A DNA stretch of 64,000 nt from Clostridium sp. NkU-1 (GTDB taxonomy: Bacteria; Bacillota_A; Clostridia; Lachnospirales; Lachnospiraceae), in NCBI GenBank assembly GCA_001312405.1, contig BBDR01000011.1, positions 96,869 through 160,868 on the forward strand. The letters run 5' to 3'. This document shows positions 9,892 to 18,012 of this stretch, piece after piece. The notes beneath the pieces are model-generated. The model was not told where the DNA came from and did no database searches. It was given only the letters and a program-made list of their open reading frames with translations. Position numbers and translations under genes: made by a program. Every line of letters begins with the position of its first letter. Positions within the stretch are counted from its first letter, which is position 1.

Positions 9892-10970
9892 ACAAATGTT
9901 AGAAGAATCATTGAAAACTATACGTACAGGAGAGATCGTCACTGGTAAAGTCATCGACGTAAAGGAAGATGAAATCGTCTTGAATATAGGTTACAAGTCC
10001 GACGGCATCATTCCGCGTAGTGAGTACACGGATGACCAGAATTTAGATCTTACAACTGTTGTACAGGTTGGAGAAGAGATGGAAGCCAAAGTCATCAAGG
10101 TAAACGATGGCGAGGCAGGTAGCCCTGTCTTACAAGAGATTGGCAGCAGACAGAGGCAATAAGAGATTAGAAGAAGCATTTGAAAACCACGAGGTACTTA
10201 TTGCAAAAGTTGCACAGGTACTTGACGGTGGTTTAAGTGTGGTTGTAGAGGGAGCAAGAGTCTTCATTCCTGCAAGTCTGGTTTCTGATACTTATGAGAA
10301 GGATTTATCCAGATATGCAGATAAGGAGATTGAGTTCATTATTACTGAATTCAATCCTAAGAGAAGAAGGATCATCGGCGACAGAAAGCAGATCATGGTT
10401 GCCAGAAGAGCCGAGCTTCAGAAGGAATTATTTGAAAGAATCCATGCAGGCGATGTAGTAGAAGGTACCATCAAGAATGTAACCGATTTCGGCGCATTCA
10501 TTGACCTTGGCGGTGCTGACGGTCTGCTTCATATTTCTGAGATGAGCTGGGGCAGAGTAGAGAGCCCAAAGAAAGCTTTCAAGGCTGGAGAGAAAATTAA
10601 AGTCCTGATTAAGGATATCAACGGTGATAAGATCGCCCTTAGCTTAAAGTTCCCGGAGACAAATCCGTGGAAGGACGCTTCTTCAAAATATGCAGTAGGC
10701 AACGTAGTAAGCGGAAGAGTTGCACGTATGACCGATTTCGGCGCATTTGTTGAGCTGGAACCAGGCGTGGATGCACTGCTTCACGTATCCCAGATCTCCA
10801 AGGAGCATGTGGATAAACCTGCTGACGTTCTGGCTATCGGCCAGGAGATCGAAGCCAGAGTGGTTGATTTCAACGAAGGCGAAAAGAAGATCAGCTTAAG
10901 CATCAAAGCACTTCAGTCACAGGATGAGTCTTTATCAGAAGATGGGACAGTATATTCTGACGAAGTTTAA
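9872..10970 (+). CDS. rpsA: 30S ribosomal protein S1 homologue, four S1 domains
   Basis: RNA-binding protein of the small subunit that helps mRNA docking. It contains four S1 repeats; the last two carry clear DFGAFIDLGGADGLLHISEMSW and DFGAFVELEPGVDALLHVSQ signatures. ATG 9872 has GAGGAGG eight bases upstream and lies inside the end of ispH. Two bases appear to be missing at about 10112 (GAGGCAGGTAGCC), shifting the frame inside domain 1. Corrected length is 366 aa, typical of the short clostridial S1. As an essential gene it is unlikely to be truly broken. Confidence 0.93.
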
Positions 10971-10997
10971 GCATAATAATAGACAGAACTAACTGAT

Positions 10998-11027
10998 AAG
11001 GAAGTGGAGAGATCCACTTCCTTTTTA
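10998..11027 (+). terminator. Rho-independent terminator after rpsA
   Basis: An 11-bp perfect stem (10998-11008 with 11013-11023) with a four-base loop, running into TTTTT. It ends the flavoprotein-cmk-ispH-rpsA operon. Confidence 0.9.
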
Positions 11028-11061
11028 GTTTGAAAAACCTGTAAAAGAAGAGAGGGATAAA

Positions 11062-13128
11062 ATGAAAAACAGGATCAAGTTCTGTCTGGCAGCCATTGTA
11101 ATGCTGTCTTTTCTCCTATCCGGGTGCGGGAAGAAGATGGAGACACAGCCAGAGCCAGAGCAGACAGCGGCCCAGCCGGTTAACGTTCAGGGGGAAGCAG
11201 GAAGCGCTGCAGCGGAAAATTCAGATGGGGTGAGGCTGGAGGACGATTATTATGATTATATGAACCAGGATACTCTGGATCAGGTGGAGATACCAAGGGA
11301 TTCCGGCGGCTGGAGCTATTTTTATCAGTTAGAAAAGGATTCCTATGAAGTTCTTGAGGGAGTGCTTGAGGAGGCAGTAAAGAACCGGAAAGAGGCAAAA
11401 CCAGGTTCTCTGGAGCAGAAAATTGCGGATCTGTATTTATCGGCCATTGATATGGAAGGGCGTAAAAAAGCAGGTTTTGGACAGCTTCAGTCCTATTTGG
11501 ACCAGGTGAGAAATGCCTCTGACATCAATGAGTATTTAAAGGCTGTAGGAAGTATTTATGGGGATCTGGGAGTCAGCAGCATTCTCATGACACAGTGGAT
11601 GGAAGACATGAAGGACTCCAGCCAGTATGCCCTGTATGTGGATGGGGCGGATCTGGGGCCGGGAAAGGAAACACTGGAGGATAAGACACAGGCAAAGCTC
11701 ATGGAGCAGTATGAAGACTATATCGGGCGGACTTTGGAATATACGGGACAGAGCCGTGAGGAAGCAAAAAAAGCCGCCTCTGAAATCCTGGCATTCCAAA
11801 AGGATCTGGCTAAAAGTGCCCTTCCCTTGAGCCAGCAGGGTGACCCTGATATCATATACAACCCTTATTCCATGAAGGAAATAAAAGCCCTGCTCCCGGA
11901 AGGCGCTGCAGATTCTTATCTTGCGTCAGCCGGGCTGTCAGATGTTGATTCCGTAGTTGTGACCCAGAAGGCTCAGATGGAAAAAATCGGCCGGTATCTG
12001 ACAGAGGATCATCTCCCTGTTTTAAAAAAATTATTCCATATTCAGCCTGGTAAGTGATTTCGCACCTTATCTCACCCCGGAGATAAGAGATAATAATCTG
12101 GACTGGCATAATACCCAGAACGGCATTAAGGAGAGAAAGACGGACAAAAAGCTGGCCAGTGAAAGGACCCAGGACATGCTTGGGTTTGAATTCGGCAGGC
12201 TTTATGTGGAAAAATGTTTTTCAAAAGATGAAAAGACGGCCATTGAAAAGATGGTCCGCCATATCCTTGAGGCTTACAAAAAGCAGATCATGGCTCTTGA
12301 CTGGATGGGAGAAGAGACTAAGACGGCAGCCATAAAGAAGCTGGACAACATGACTCTTAAGATCGGATATCCTGACAAGTGGCCCGATGATTACGCAGGG
12401 GCCACCATCACGCCGACTGAAAAAGGGGGAAACCTGATTGATAACGTCCTTTCCCTTATGAAGGCACAAAATACTGTGAACAAGGAAAAAGTCCGCAAAC
12501 CGGTGGATAAGACGGAATGGGGCATGACGCCCCAGACTGTAAATGCCTATTATAACCCAACCGGAAACGAAATCGTATTCCCGGCCGGCATTTTACAGGC
12601 TCCTTTCTATGATCCTGACCAGGATTATGCGTCAAATCTGGGCGGGATTGGATCTGTCATTGCCCATGAGGTCAGCCATGCCTTTGATTCCTCCGGCTCT
12701 CTTTATGACGAAAAGGGTAATTACCATGTATGGTGGACCAATGAGGACAGGGCCAGATTCAAACAGCTGGCAGACCGGGTGGTGGCTTACTATGACGAAC
12801 AGGATGGCTATAAGGGACGTCACGTAAACGGTGCCCAGACCTTAAATGAGAATATCGCGGATTTAGGTTCCATGGCCGCCATCACTTCCATTGTGGGAGA
12901 TGATGCGGAAAGCTTAAAACTGCTCTTTAAGCAGTATGCAACCATATGGGCGTCGAAATATACGCCGGAGAGCATGATCAGAAGGCTGAACGTTGATGTC
13001 CATTCCCCGGCAAAGGTGAGGTCAATGCAGTTCTCAGCGCTGCCAATGCCTTTTATAAGGCTTATCCGGAAATAAAGGAGGGAGATGCCATGTACGTGGC
13101 ACCTCAAAAACGTGTGAAGATCTGGTAA
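11062..13128 (+). CDS. M13-family zinc metallopeptidase lipoprotein (PepO/neprilysin type)
   Basis: Surface-anchored oligopeptidase of the gluzincin M13 family. Signal peptide with lipobox LLSGC puts the mature Cys at residue 22, followed by a low-complexity Glu/Ala linker. The catalytic part has NAYYNPTGNEIVFPAGILQ, the zinc motif HEVSHAFD and the third-ligand motif ENIADLG, all in order. The C-terminus ends in the family-typical VKIW. A7 at 12024-12030 has one extra base, and one G is missing at about 13020 (GTGAGG/TCAAT). Corrected length is 688 aa, full size for M13. It stands alone between two terminators; the peptide substrate is not predictable. Confidence 0.92.
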
Positions 13129-13136
13129 AAGCACGG

Positions 13137-13186
13137 AAAAATCATGCCATGTCCGGAAGGTTTTCCACATGGCATGATTTTTATTA
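13137..13186 (+). terminator. Rho-independent terminator after the M13 peptidase
   Basis: A 12-bp perfect stem, ATCATGCCATGT (13141-13152) with its complement at 13167-13178, followed by a T run. An A run precedes it, so it may work in both directions. Confidence 0.9.
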
Positions 13187-13211
13187 TCGACAAAAAGATT
13201 TCATAAAAATC

Positions 13212-13243
13212 TTGACAATATTTAAGGGTTAGTGTATACTAAC
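13212..13243 (+). promoter_or_regulatory. feo promoter with overlapping dyad operator
   Basis: TTGACA (13212-13217), a 17-bp spacer and TATACT (13235-13240) form a strong sigma-A promoter. GTTAGTGTATACTAAC (13228-13243) is a perfect 6+6 inverted repeat over the -10 box, a good place for repression. Related dyads lie at 13840 and 16892. Confidence 0.75.
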
Positions 13244-13254
13244 TATTGCGTGAT

Positions 13255-13273
13255 GGGAATGATTCTCATTAAT
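13255..13273 (+). promoter_or_regulatory. Fur-box-like palindrome
   Basis: GGGAATGATTCTCATTAAT lies about 15 bp after the -10 box. Its core AATGA-TTC-TCATT is a perfect inverted repeat close to the classical Fur consensus. It is suitably placed to block transcription of the iron genes when iron is sufficient. Regulator identity is inferred. Confidence 0.5.
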
Positions 13274-13373
13274 ATTATTGAAAAATATTTTATTGGCGCA
13301 TTGAAACGTCCCGCTGTGCGGGCTGGCCCCTGCTTAAGATGCAAGGGCAATATGAAAAGAAAGAAGATGATGG

Positions 13374-13589
13374 ATGATGCCTCTGACAATGGTGAAGACG
13401 GGTGAACCTAATGTGATCCGCAAGGTAGGCGGCAAGGAAGAAACAAGACGCTTTTTAGAGAATCTGGGTTTTGTCTCCGGAGGAGTTGTAACTGTTGTTT
13501 CTGAAATAGGCGGAAATATGATTGTAAATGTTAAGGATTCCAGAGTGGCGATTGGGAAAGATATGGCCAATAAGATCCTGGTAGAATAG
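13374..13589 (+). CDS. feoA: FeoA-domain protein 1
   Basis: Small SH3-like FeoA protein, 71 aa, which in known systems supports FeoB-mediated ferrous iron uptake. The pattern of a hydrophobic strand followed by LGFVSGGVVTVVSEIGGNMIVNV and a final KILVE is typical of the fold. Two ATG codons (13374 and 13377) are possible; no strong ribosome site precedes either, only AAGAAAG. It is followed 15 bp later by a second FeoA gene and then feoB, making a classic feoA-feoA-feoB order. Confidence 0.85.
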   Translation: MMPLTMVKTGEPNVIRKVGGKEETRRFLENLGFVSGGVVTVVSEIGGNMIVNVKDSRVAIGKDMANKILVE

Positions 13590-13604
13590 AGAGGGAGGCA
13601 GACA

Positions 13605-13823
13605 ATGACATTAAAGGAAATTCCATGCGGAAAAACAGTTAAGGTAACAAAGCTCACCGGGGAAGGCCCGGTCAAGAGACGTATCATGGATATGGGAATT
13701 ACAAAAGGCGTGGATGTTTTTGTAAGAAAGGTAGCTCCCCTTGGGGATCCGATTGAAGTGACCGTAAGAGGATATGAATTGTCTCTGCGGAAAGCGGATG
13801 CGGAAATGATTCTTGTGGAGTAA
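13605..13823 (+). CDS. feoA: FeoA-domain protein 2
   Basis: Second FeoA-like SH3 protein of 72 aa. It has the family pattern GEGPVKRRIMDMGITKGVDVFVRKVAPLGDP and ends in ILVE, like its neighbour. GGGAGG lies 8 bp before ATG 13605. The two FeoA copies are clearly diverged, so they are not a recent duplication. The first may act as a partner and the second as a regulator of FeoB, but this is inference from gene order. Confidence 0.88.
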   Translation: MTLKEIPCGKTVKVTKLTGEGPVKRRIMDMGITKGVDVFVRKVAPLGDPIEVTVRGYELSLRKADAEMILVE

Positions 13824-13839
13824 TTTTTTTTACAGATGA

Positions 13840-13855
13840 GTTAGGTATGACTAAT
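13840..13855 (+). promoter_or_regulatory. GTTAG/CTAA dyad upstream of feoB
   Basis: GTTAGGTATGACTAAT matches the feo promoter dyad at both half sites (GTTAG and ACTAA) with the same spacing. It lies in the 72-bp gap between feoA2 and feoB. Confidence 0.4.
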
Positions 13856-13895
13856 ACCGGATAATTAGGTGCTGACAGGCAGAAAGAGGTAGAGT

Positions 13896-16081
13896 ATGTC
13901 AATTAAGATTGCATTAGCAGGTAATCCGAACTGCGGAAAGACAACGCTGTTTAATGCGCTTACGGGATCAAATCAGTTTGTGGGGAACTGGCCGGGCGTA
14001 ACAGTAGAGAAAAAAAGAAGGAAAGCTGAAAGGCCATAAGGATGTGATCATCATGGACCTTCCCGGCATTTATTCACTTTCTCCCTATACCCTGGAAGAA
14101 GTGGTGGCCAGAAATTATCTGATCACAGACCGTCCGGATGTGATTTTGAACATTGTGGATGGAACCAATATTGAGCGTAACTTATACTTGTCCACCCAGC
14201 TTATGGAACTGGGTATCCCGGTGATCATGGCAGTCAACATGATGGATATTGTTGAGAAAAACGGAGACAAGATACATATCCAAAAGCTGAGCCAGAAACT
14301 GGGCTGTGAAGTAGTGGAGATTTCCGCATTAAAGGGAACCGGAATCCAGGAGGCGGCGAAAAAGGCCGTAGCTCTGGCAAATCAGAAGAACAGTACTGTC
14401 CCGGTCCATAAATTTGCACTGGAAGTGGAATCTGTTCTGGATTCCATTGAAGATAAGCTGGGAAATGAGATCCCGGAAGATCAGAAGCGCTTCTTTGCCA
14501 TCAAGCTTCTGGAAAAGGATAATAAGATCCAGACCCAGATGAAGCATGTACCGGATGTTTCAGAAGAGATCAGCCGGATCGAGAAGGAAATGGATGACGA
14601 TACGGAAAGCATCATCACCAATGAGCGTTACGTATATATTTCATCCATCATCCATGAGTGTTTTACGCGCAACAAGGTAGAAAAACTGACCATTTCTGAT
14701 AAGATTGACAGGATCGTAACAAACCGTTTCCTGGCACTGCCTATCTTTGCACTGGTTATGTATATTGTTTATTATGTTTCTGTAACAACCGTTGGAACCT
14801 GGGCAACTGACTGGGCCAATGATGGCTTATTCGGTGAAGGCTTCAGCTTCTTTGGTCTGGAGGTTCCTGGTGTGCCGGTTGTTATTGAAGGCGTTTTAAC
14901 TGCTGTAGGCTGTGCGGATTGGCTCCAGGGCCTGATTCTTGACGGAATCGTAGCAGGTGTGGGCGCTGTTCTTGGTTTCGTGCCCCAGATGCTGGTGCTT
15001 TTCATCTTCCTGGCATTTTTGGAGGCCTGCGGCTACATGGCGAGAGTTGCATTTATCATGGACCGTATTTTCCGCCGGTTTGGTCTTTCCGGCAAATCAT
15101 TTATCCCGATGTTAATCGGAACCGGCTGCGGTGTACCTGGAATCATGGCTTCCCGTACCATTGAAAATGACCGTGACCGTAAGATGACTATTATGACAAC
15201 TACATTCATTCCCTGCGGAGCAAAGCTTCCCATCATCGCTTTGATTGCAGGTGCATTGTTTGGCGGAGCATCCTGGGTGGCTCCAAGTGCTTATTTCGTA
15301 GGAATCGCAGCGATCATTTGCTCAGGAATCATTTTAAAGAAGACAAAAATGTTTGCAGGAGATCCGGCTCCATTTGTTATGGAACTCCCGGCTTACCATA
15401 TGCCTACAGTTGGAAATATTTTAAGAAGCATGTGGGAACGCGGCTGGTCCTTTATTAAAAAAAGCAGGTACCATCATTCTTCTGGCAACTATCTTTGTTT
15501 GGTTTACATCCTTCTTTGGATGGGTTGACGGCCAGTTCAGGATGTTAGACGATTTGGAACTTGACCACAGCATCCTTGCAGCAGTTGGAAGCACGGTCAG
15601 CTGGATCTTCGCACCTCTTGGCTGGGGTGACTGGAAATCTGCGGTTGCAGCTATCACCGGACTGGTTGCAAAAGAAAACGTAGTAGGTACGTTTGGTATT
15701 CTGTTCGGTTTTGCGGAAGTTGCCGAAGATGGATCTGAAATCTGGGGAACACTTGCAAGCAGCATGACTCCTTTAGCAGCATATTCCTTCCTGATATTCA
15801 ATCTTCTCTGCGCCCCATGCTTTGCTGCTATGGGAGCCATCAAAAGAGAGATGAACAATATCAAATGGTTCTGGTTTGCCATTGGATATCAGACCCTTCT
15901 GGCTTATGTAGTATCCCTTTGCGTTTTCCAGATTGGAAACCTGGTGCTCACAGGAACTTTTGGAATCTTTACTATCGTTGCCTTTGCCCTGATCGCAGGA
16001 TTCATTTACCTGATGGTAAGGCCGTCAAAGGAAGAAAAAACATCAAACATTCATTTAAACAGCGTGGCAGGAGCGAAATAA
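13896..16081 (+). CDS. feoB: Ferrous iron transport protein B
   Basis: Inner-membrane Fe(II) transporter with an N-terminal GTPase-like domain. G1 is [13 protein letters not shown]3 [11 protein letters not shown], and G4 NMMD. A helical domain follows, then two Gate regions with [13 protein letters not shown] and [17 protein letters not shown], plus about eight membrane helices. ATG 13896 has AGAGG upstream. Two A7 runs carry an extra base (14010-14016 in the G1-G3 segment, 15457-15463 between helices). Corrected length is 727 aa. Its place after two feoA genes and before a Cys-rich peptide makes a complete Feo system. Confidence 0.95.
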
Positions 16082-16142
16082 GCTCCGGCCACGGCTGGAA
16101 GCCTGCACTTACCTGCAGGCTCAAAATTTAAGGAGGTACTTT

Positions 16143-16280
16143 ATGGGAACACTGGTTGTTTTAGTCGTTGTTGCCGGAGCAGTGGCTTTGGCGGTAAAGA
16201 GCATGATTCGTGATAAAAAGAACGGGAAATCCATTCAGTGCGGCGGAGAATGCAAAAACTGCGGAGGACATTGCCATTAA
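16143..16280 (+). CDS. FeoB-associated Cys-rich membrane protein
   Basis: A 45-residue peptide with one N-terminal membrane helix (MGTLVVLVVVAGAVALAVKS). A cytoplasmic tail follows with CGGECKNCGGHCH, giving four Cys and a His. This matches the small FeoB-associated Cys-rich membrane protein family (VirusXX-free, Pfam-type domain seen in Firmicute feo operons). TAAGGAGG lies about 6 bp before ATG 16143, 62 bp after feoB. Probably handles Fe(II) delivery or sensing next to the transporter. Confidence 0.88.
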   Translation: MGTLVVLVVVAGAVALAVKSMIRDKKNGKSIQCGGECKNCGGHCH

Positions 16281-16300
16281 ACTGGGCGGCAGAGGGAAAC

Positions 16301-16350
16301 ACCCTTCGGGTATCCCTTTATGCCCCAAAAGCGTGGGTAATAATAAGGAA
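16301..16350 (+). repeat. Leader repeat, unit B
   Basis: CCCTTCGGG hairpin, then TATCCCTTTATGCCCC, a short spacer, GCGTGGG and an AT/purine tail. It lies 42 bp upstream of the Fur-family start codon and in the same direction. Confidence 0.65.
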
Positions 16351-16392
16351 ACACTGTTTTAGCCTTAAAAACCTGTAAACGGAGGCGTGCAA

Positions 16393-16885
16393 GTGGAGAG
16401 ACAAACGAACATCAATGAAAAAAAGAAAAATGCCTGACTCCAGAAGCTATCGCAGGACAAAAATGCAGAAAGAACTGATCATTGAGAAGCTGAAGGCAAG
16501 AGGCTGCAGGATCACAAAGCAGCGCTGTACGCTGCTAGATGTCATACTGGAGCATGAGTGTTCCAGCTGCAAGGAGATTTATTATAAGGCATCAGGCGTG
16601 GATGAGACCATCGGCGCTGCGACCGTCTACCGGATGGTCAATATCCTGGAAGAAATCGGGGCCATCAGCCGGAAGAACATGTATAAAGTTGTTTATTCGG
16701 ATACCTGCCCCATGGAAGAGGCATGTACAGTGGTTTTAGACGATGAGACTACTTATCAGCTTTCAGCCAAGAACTGGAATCAGGTGGTCCAGGCAGGGCT
16801 TAGCGCCTGCGGTTATCTGGATGGCCAGAAAATATCTTCTATTATAGTAAAGCCCTGTGAATGTGAGAATGCTGATTGCATTTAA
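16393..16885 (+). CDS. Fur-family transcriptional regulator
   Basis: Winged-helix metal- or redox-sensing repressor. RGCRITKQRCTLLDVILEHE and GAATVYRMVNILEEIGAI are the DNA-binding part of the Fur fold. The C-terminal half lacks the His-rich metal signature of classical Fur; it has CPMEEAC and a tail PCECENADC instead. The start is best placed at GTG 16393, 7 bp after GGAGG 16381-16385. This requires one extra A in A7 16418-16424. The in-frame ATG at 16415 has no ribosome site. Corrected length is 163 aa. Its location after feoB suggests control of the feo genes through the dyads nearby. Confidence 0.82.
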
Positions 16886-16891
16886 TATGTG

Positions 16892-16907
16892 GTTAGTATT
16901 AACTAAC
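16892..16907 (+). promoter_or_regulatory. Dyad operator upstream of the HD-GYP gene
   Basis: GTTAGTATTAACTAAC has the same 6+6 inverted repeat and 4-bp spacer as the feo promoter dyad at 13228-13243. It lies immediately after the Fur-family gene and before the HD-GYP gene. Confidence 0.55.
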
Positions 16908-16930
16908 TGGAGGAATGAGTATAGAAATTT

Positions 16931-17544
16931 ATGAATAGGGGACCAGAATTAGAATTATGTTCAGGCAGTGTGGATTATCATGAAATCATCGAATGCATTG
17001 TGAGCGCATTGGATGCCAAAGACCCCTATACTGCGGGGCATTCCCAAAGGGTCAGCGATATGGCGCTGGCCCTTTCGGAGTTTTTAGGGCTTGATAAAAA
17101 GGAAATAGAGAAGATACATATAGCCGCTCACCTTCATGACATTGGAAAAATCGGGATTCCTGATTCTATTTTAAATAAGCCGGAAAAGCTTTCTGAGGAA
17201 GAATGGGCGGCCATGAAAAAGCATCCCAGGATAGGGGCTGATATTTTAAGCAAGTCCCGTCATCTAAAGGAACTGAAGGATATTGTCCTGCATCACCATG
17301 AACGCTTTGATGGAAAAGGGTATCCGGAAGGCTTAAAGGGGGAAGAGATTCCTCTGGGTGCCAGGATCATAGCCATCTGCGATTCCATCGATGCCATGAC
17401 ATCGGACCGGGGGTACCGGAGGCTTATTCCATGGAACACTGCTATGAAGAAATCGAAAAGAATCTGGGAATGATGTATGATCCGGTGATCGGTGCAATGG
17501 CATTAAAGCATTGGGACAAGGTGACCAAAACGGCCGGAAAATGA
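16931..17544 (+). CDS. HD-GYP domain phosphodiesterase-like protein
   Basis: HD superfamily metal-dependent hydrolase, the fold used to degrade cyclic di-GMP. It has AGHSQRVSDMALAL, HLHDIGKIGIPDSILNKP (the HD pair) and HHHERFDGKGYPEGLKGEEIPLGARI, the last including the GYP motif. No sensor domain is attached. One base is missing at about 17422 (CGGAGG/CTTATTCC); the corrected frame ends at 17544 and gives 204 aa. The ribosome site is poor: GGAGG at 16909-16913 suits an earlier ATG at 16915, whose frame stops after seven codons, so the start is uncertain. A feo-type dyad lies just upstream. Confidence 0.85.
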
Positions 17545-17648
17545 TAAAATTTATCAATAAACAGAATTGTATTTGACTGGTAAAAATATGCTTGATATGA
17601 TTGCACTACAAAAGGAAAAATCTGGAGGTACAGAGGAGGATACAAGAG

Positions 17649-17942
17649 ATGTGGGATATTTTAAAGCTTAAAAAGGCAGGAATCTTTGCGGGAGGCGTGC
17701 TCTTTGGAACAGCGGGAGTCAAGCTTCTTTCCAGTAAGGATGCGAAGAAGGTCTACACCAATTGCACAGCAGCCGCTTTACGGGCAAAGGATTGCGTGAT
17801 GAAGACGGCTACCCTGGTTCAGGAGAACGCAGAGGATATCCTTGCGGAAGCAAAGCAGATCAATGAAGAGCGGGCAGCAAAGGAAGCTGAGGTTTTGGAG
17901 GAACCGGAAACGGTTGAAGACGGCAGCGGTAAGGATCAATAG
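17649..17942 (+). CDS. DUF6110-like small membrane-associated protein
   Basis: A 97-residue protein with a glycine-rich hydrophobic N-terminal segment (AGIFAGGVLFGTAGVKLLSS), then KDAKKVYTNCTAAALRAKDCVMK and an acidic, probably helical tail. AGGAGG lies 9 bp before ATG 17649. This resembles the DUF6110 proteins found beside heavy-metal P-type ATPases and, as here, one follows 70 bp later. Two Cys residues could bind metal. It may be an accessory subunit of the ATPase; that role is inference. Confidence 0.65.
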   Translation: MWDILKLKKAGIFAGGVLFGTAGVKLLSSKDAKKVYTNCTAAALRAKDCVMKTATLVQENAEDILAEAKQINEERAAKEAEVLEEPETVEDGSGKDQ

Positions 17943-17963
17943 ACGACAAAAGAAAAGGAGAGA

Positions 17964-17996
17964 GCGGGGCCAAAAGAGAGAAGGGCCCCGTTTTCT
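17964..17996 (+). terminator. Hairpin terminator or attenuator between DUF6110 gene and ATPase
   Basis: A 7-bp GC stem, CGGGGCC (17965-17971) with GGCCCCG (17984-17990), followed by TTTT. It lies 17 bp before the ATPase start, so it may limit read-through rather than end the operon. Confidence 0.65.
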
Positions 17997-18012
17997 GTAG
18001 GGAGGATCAGAC

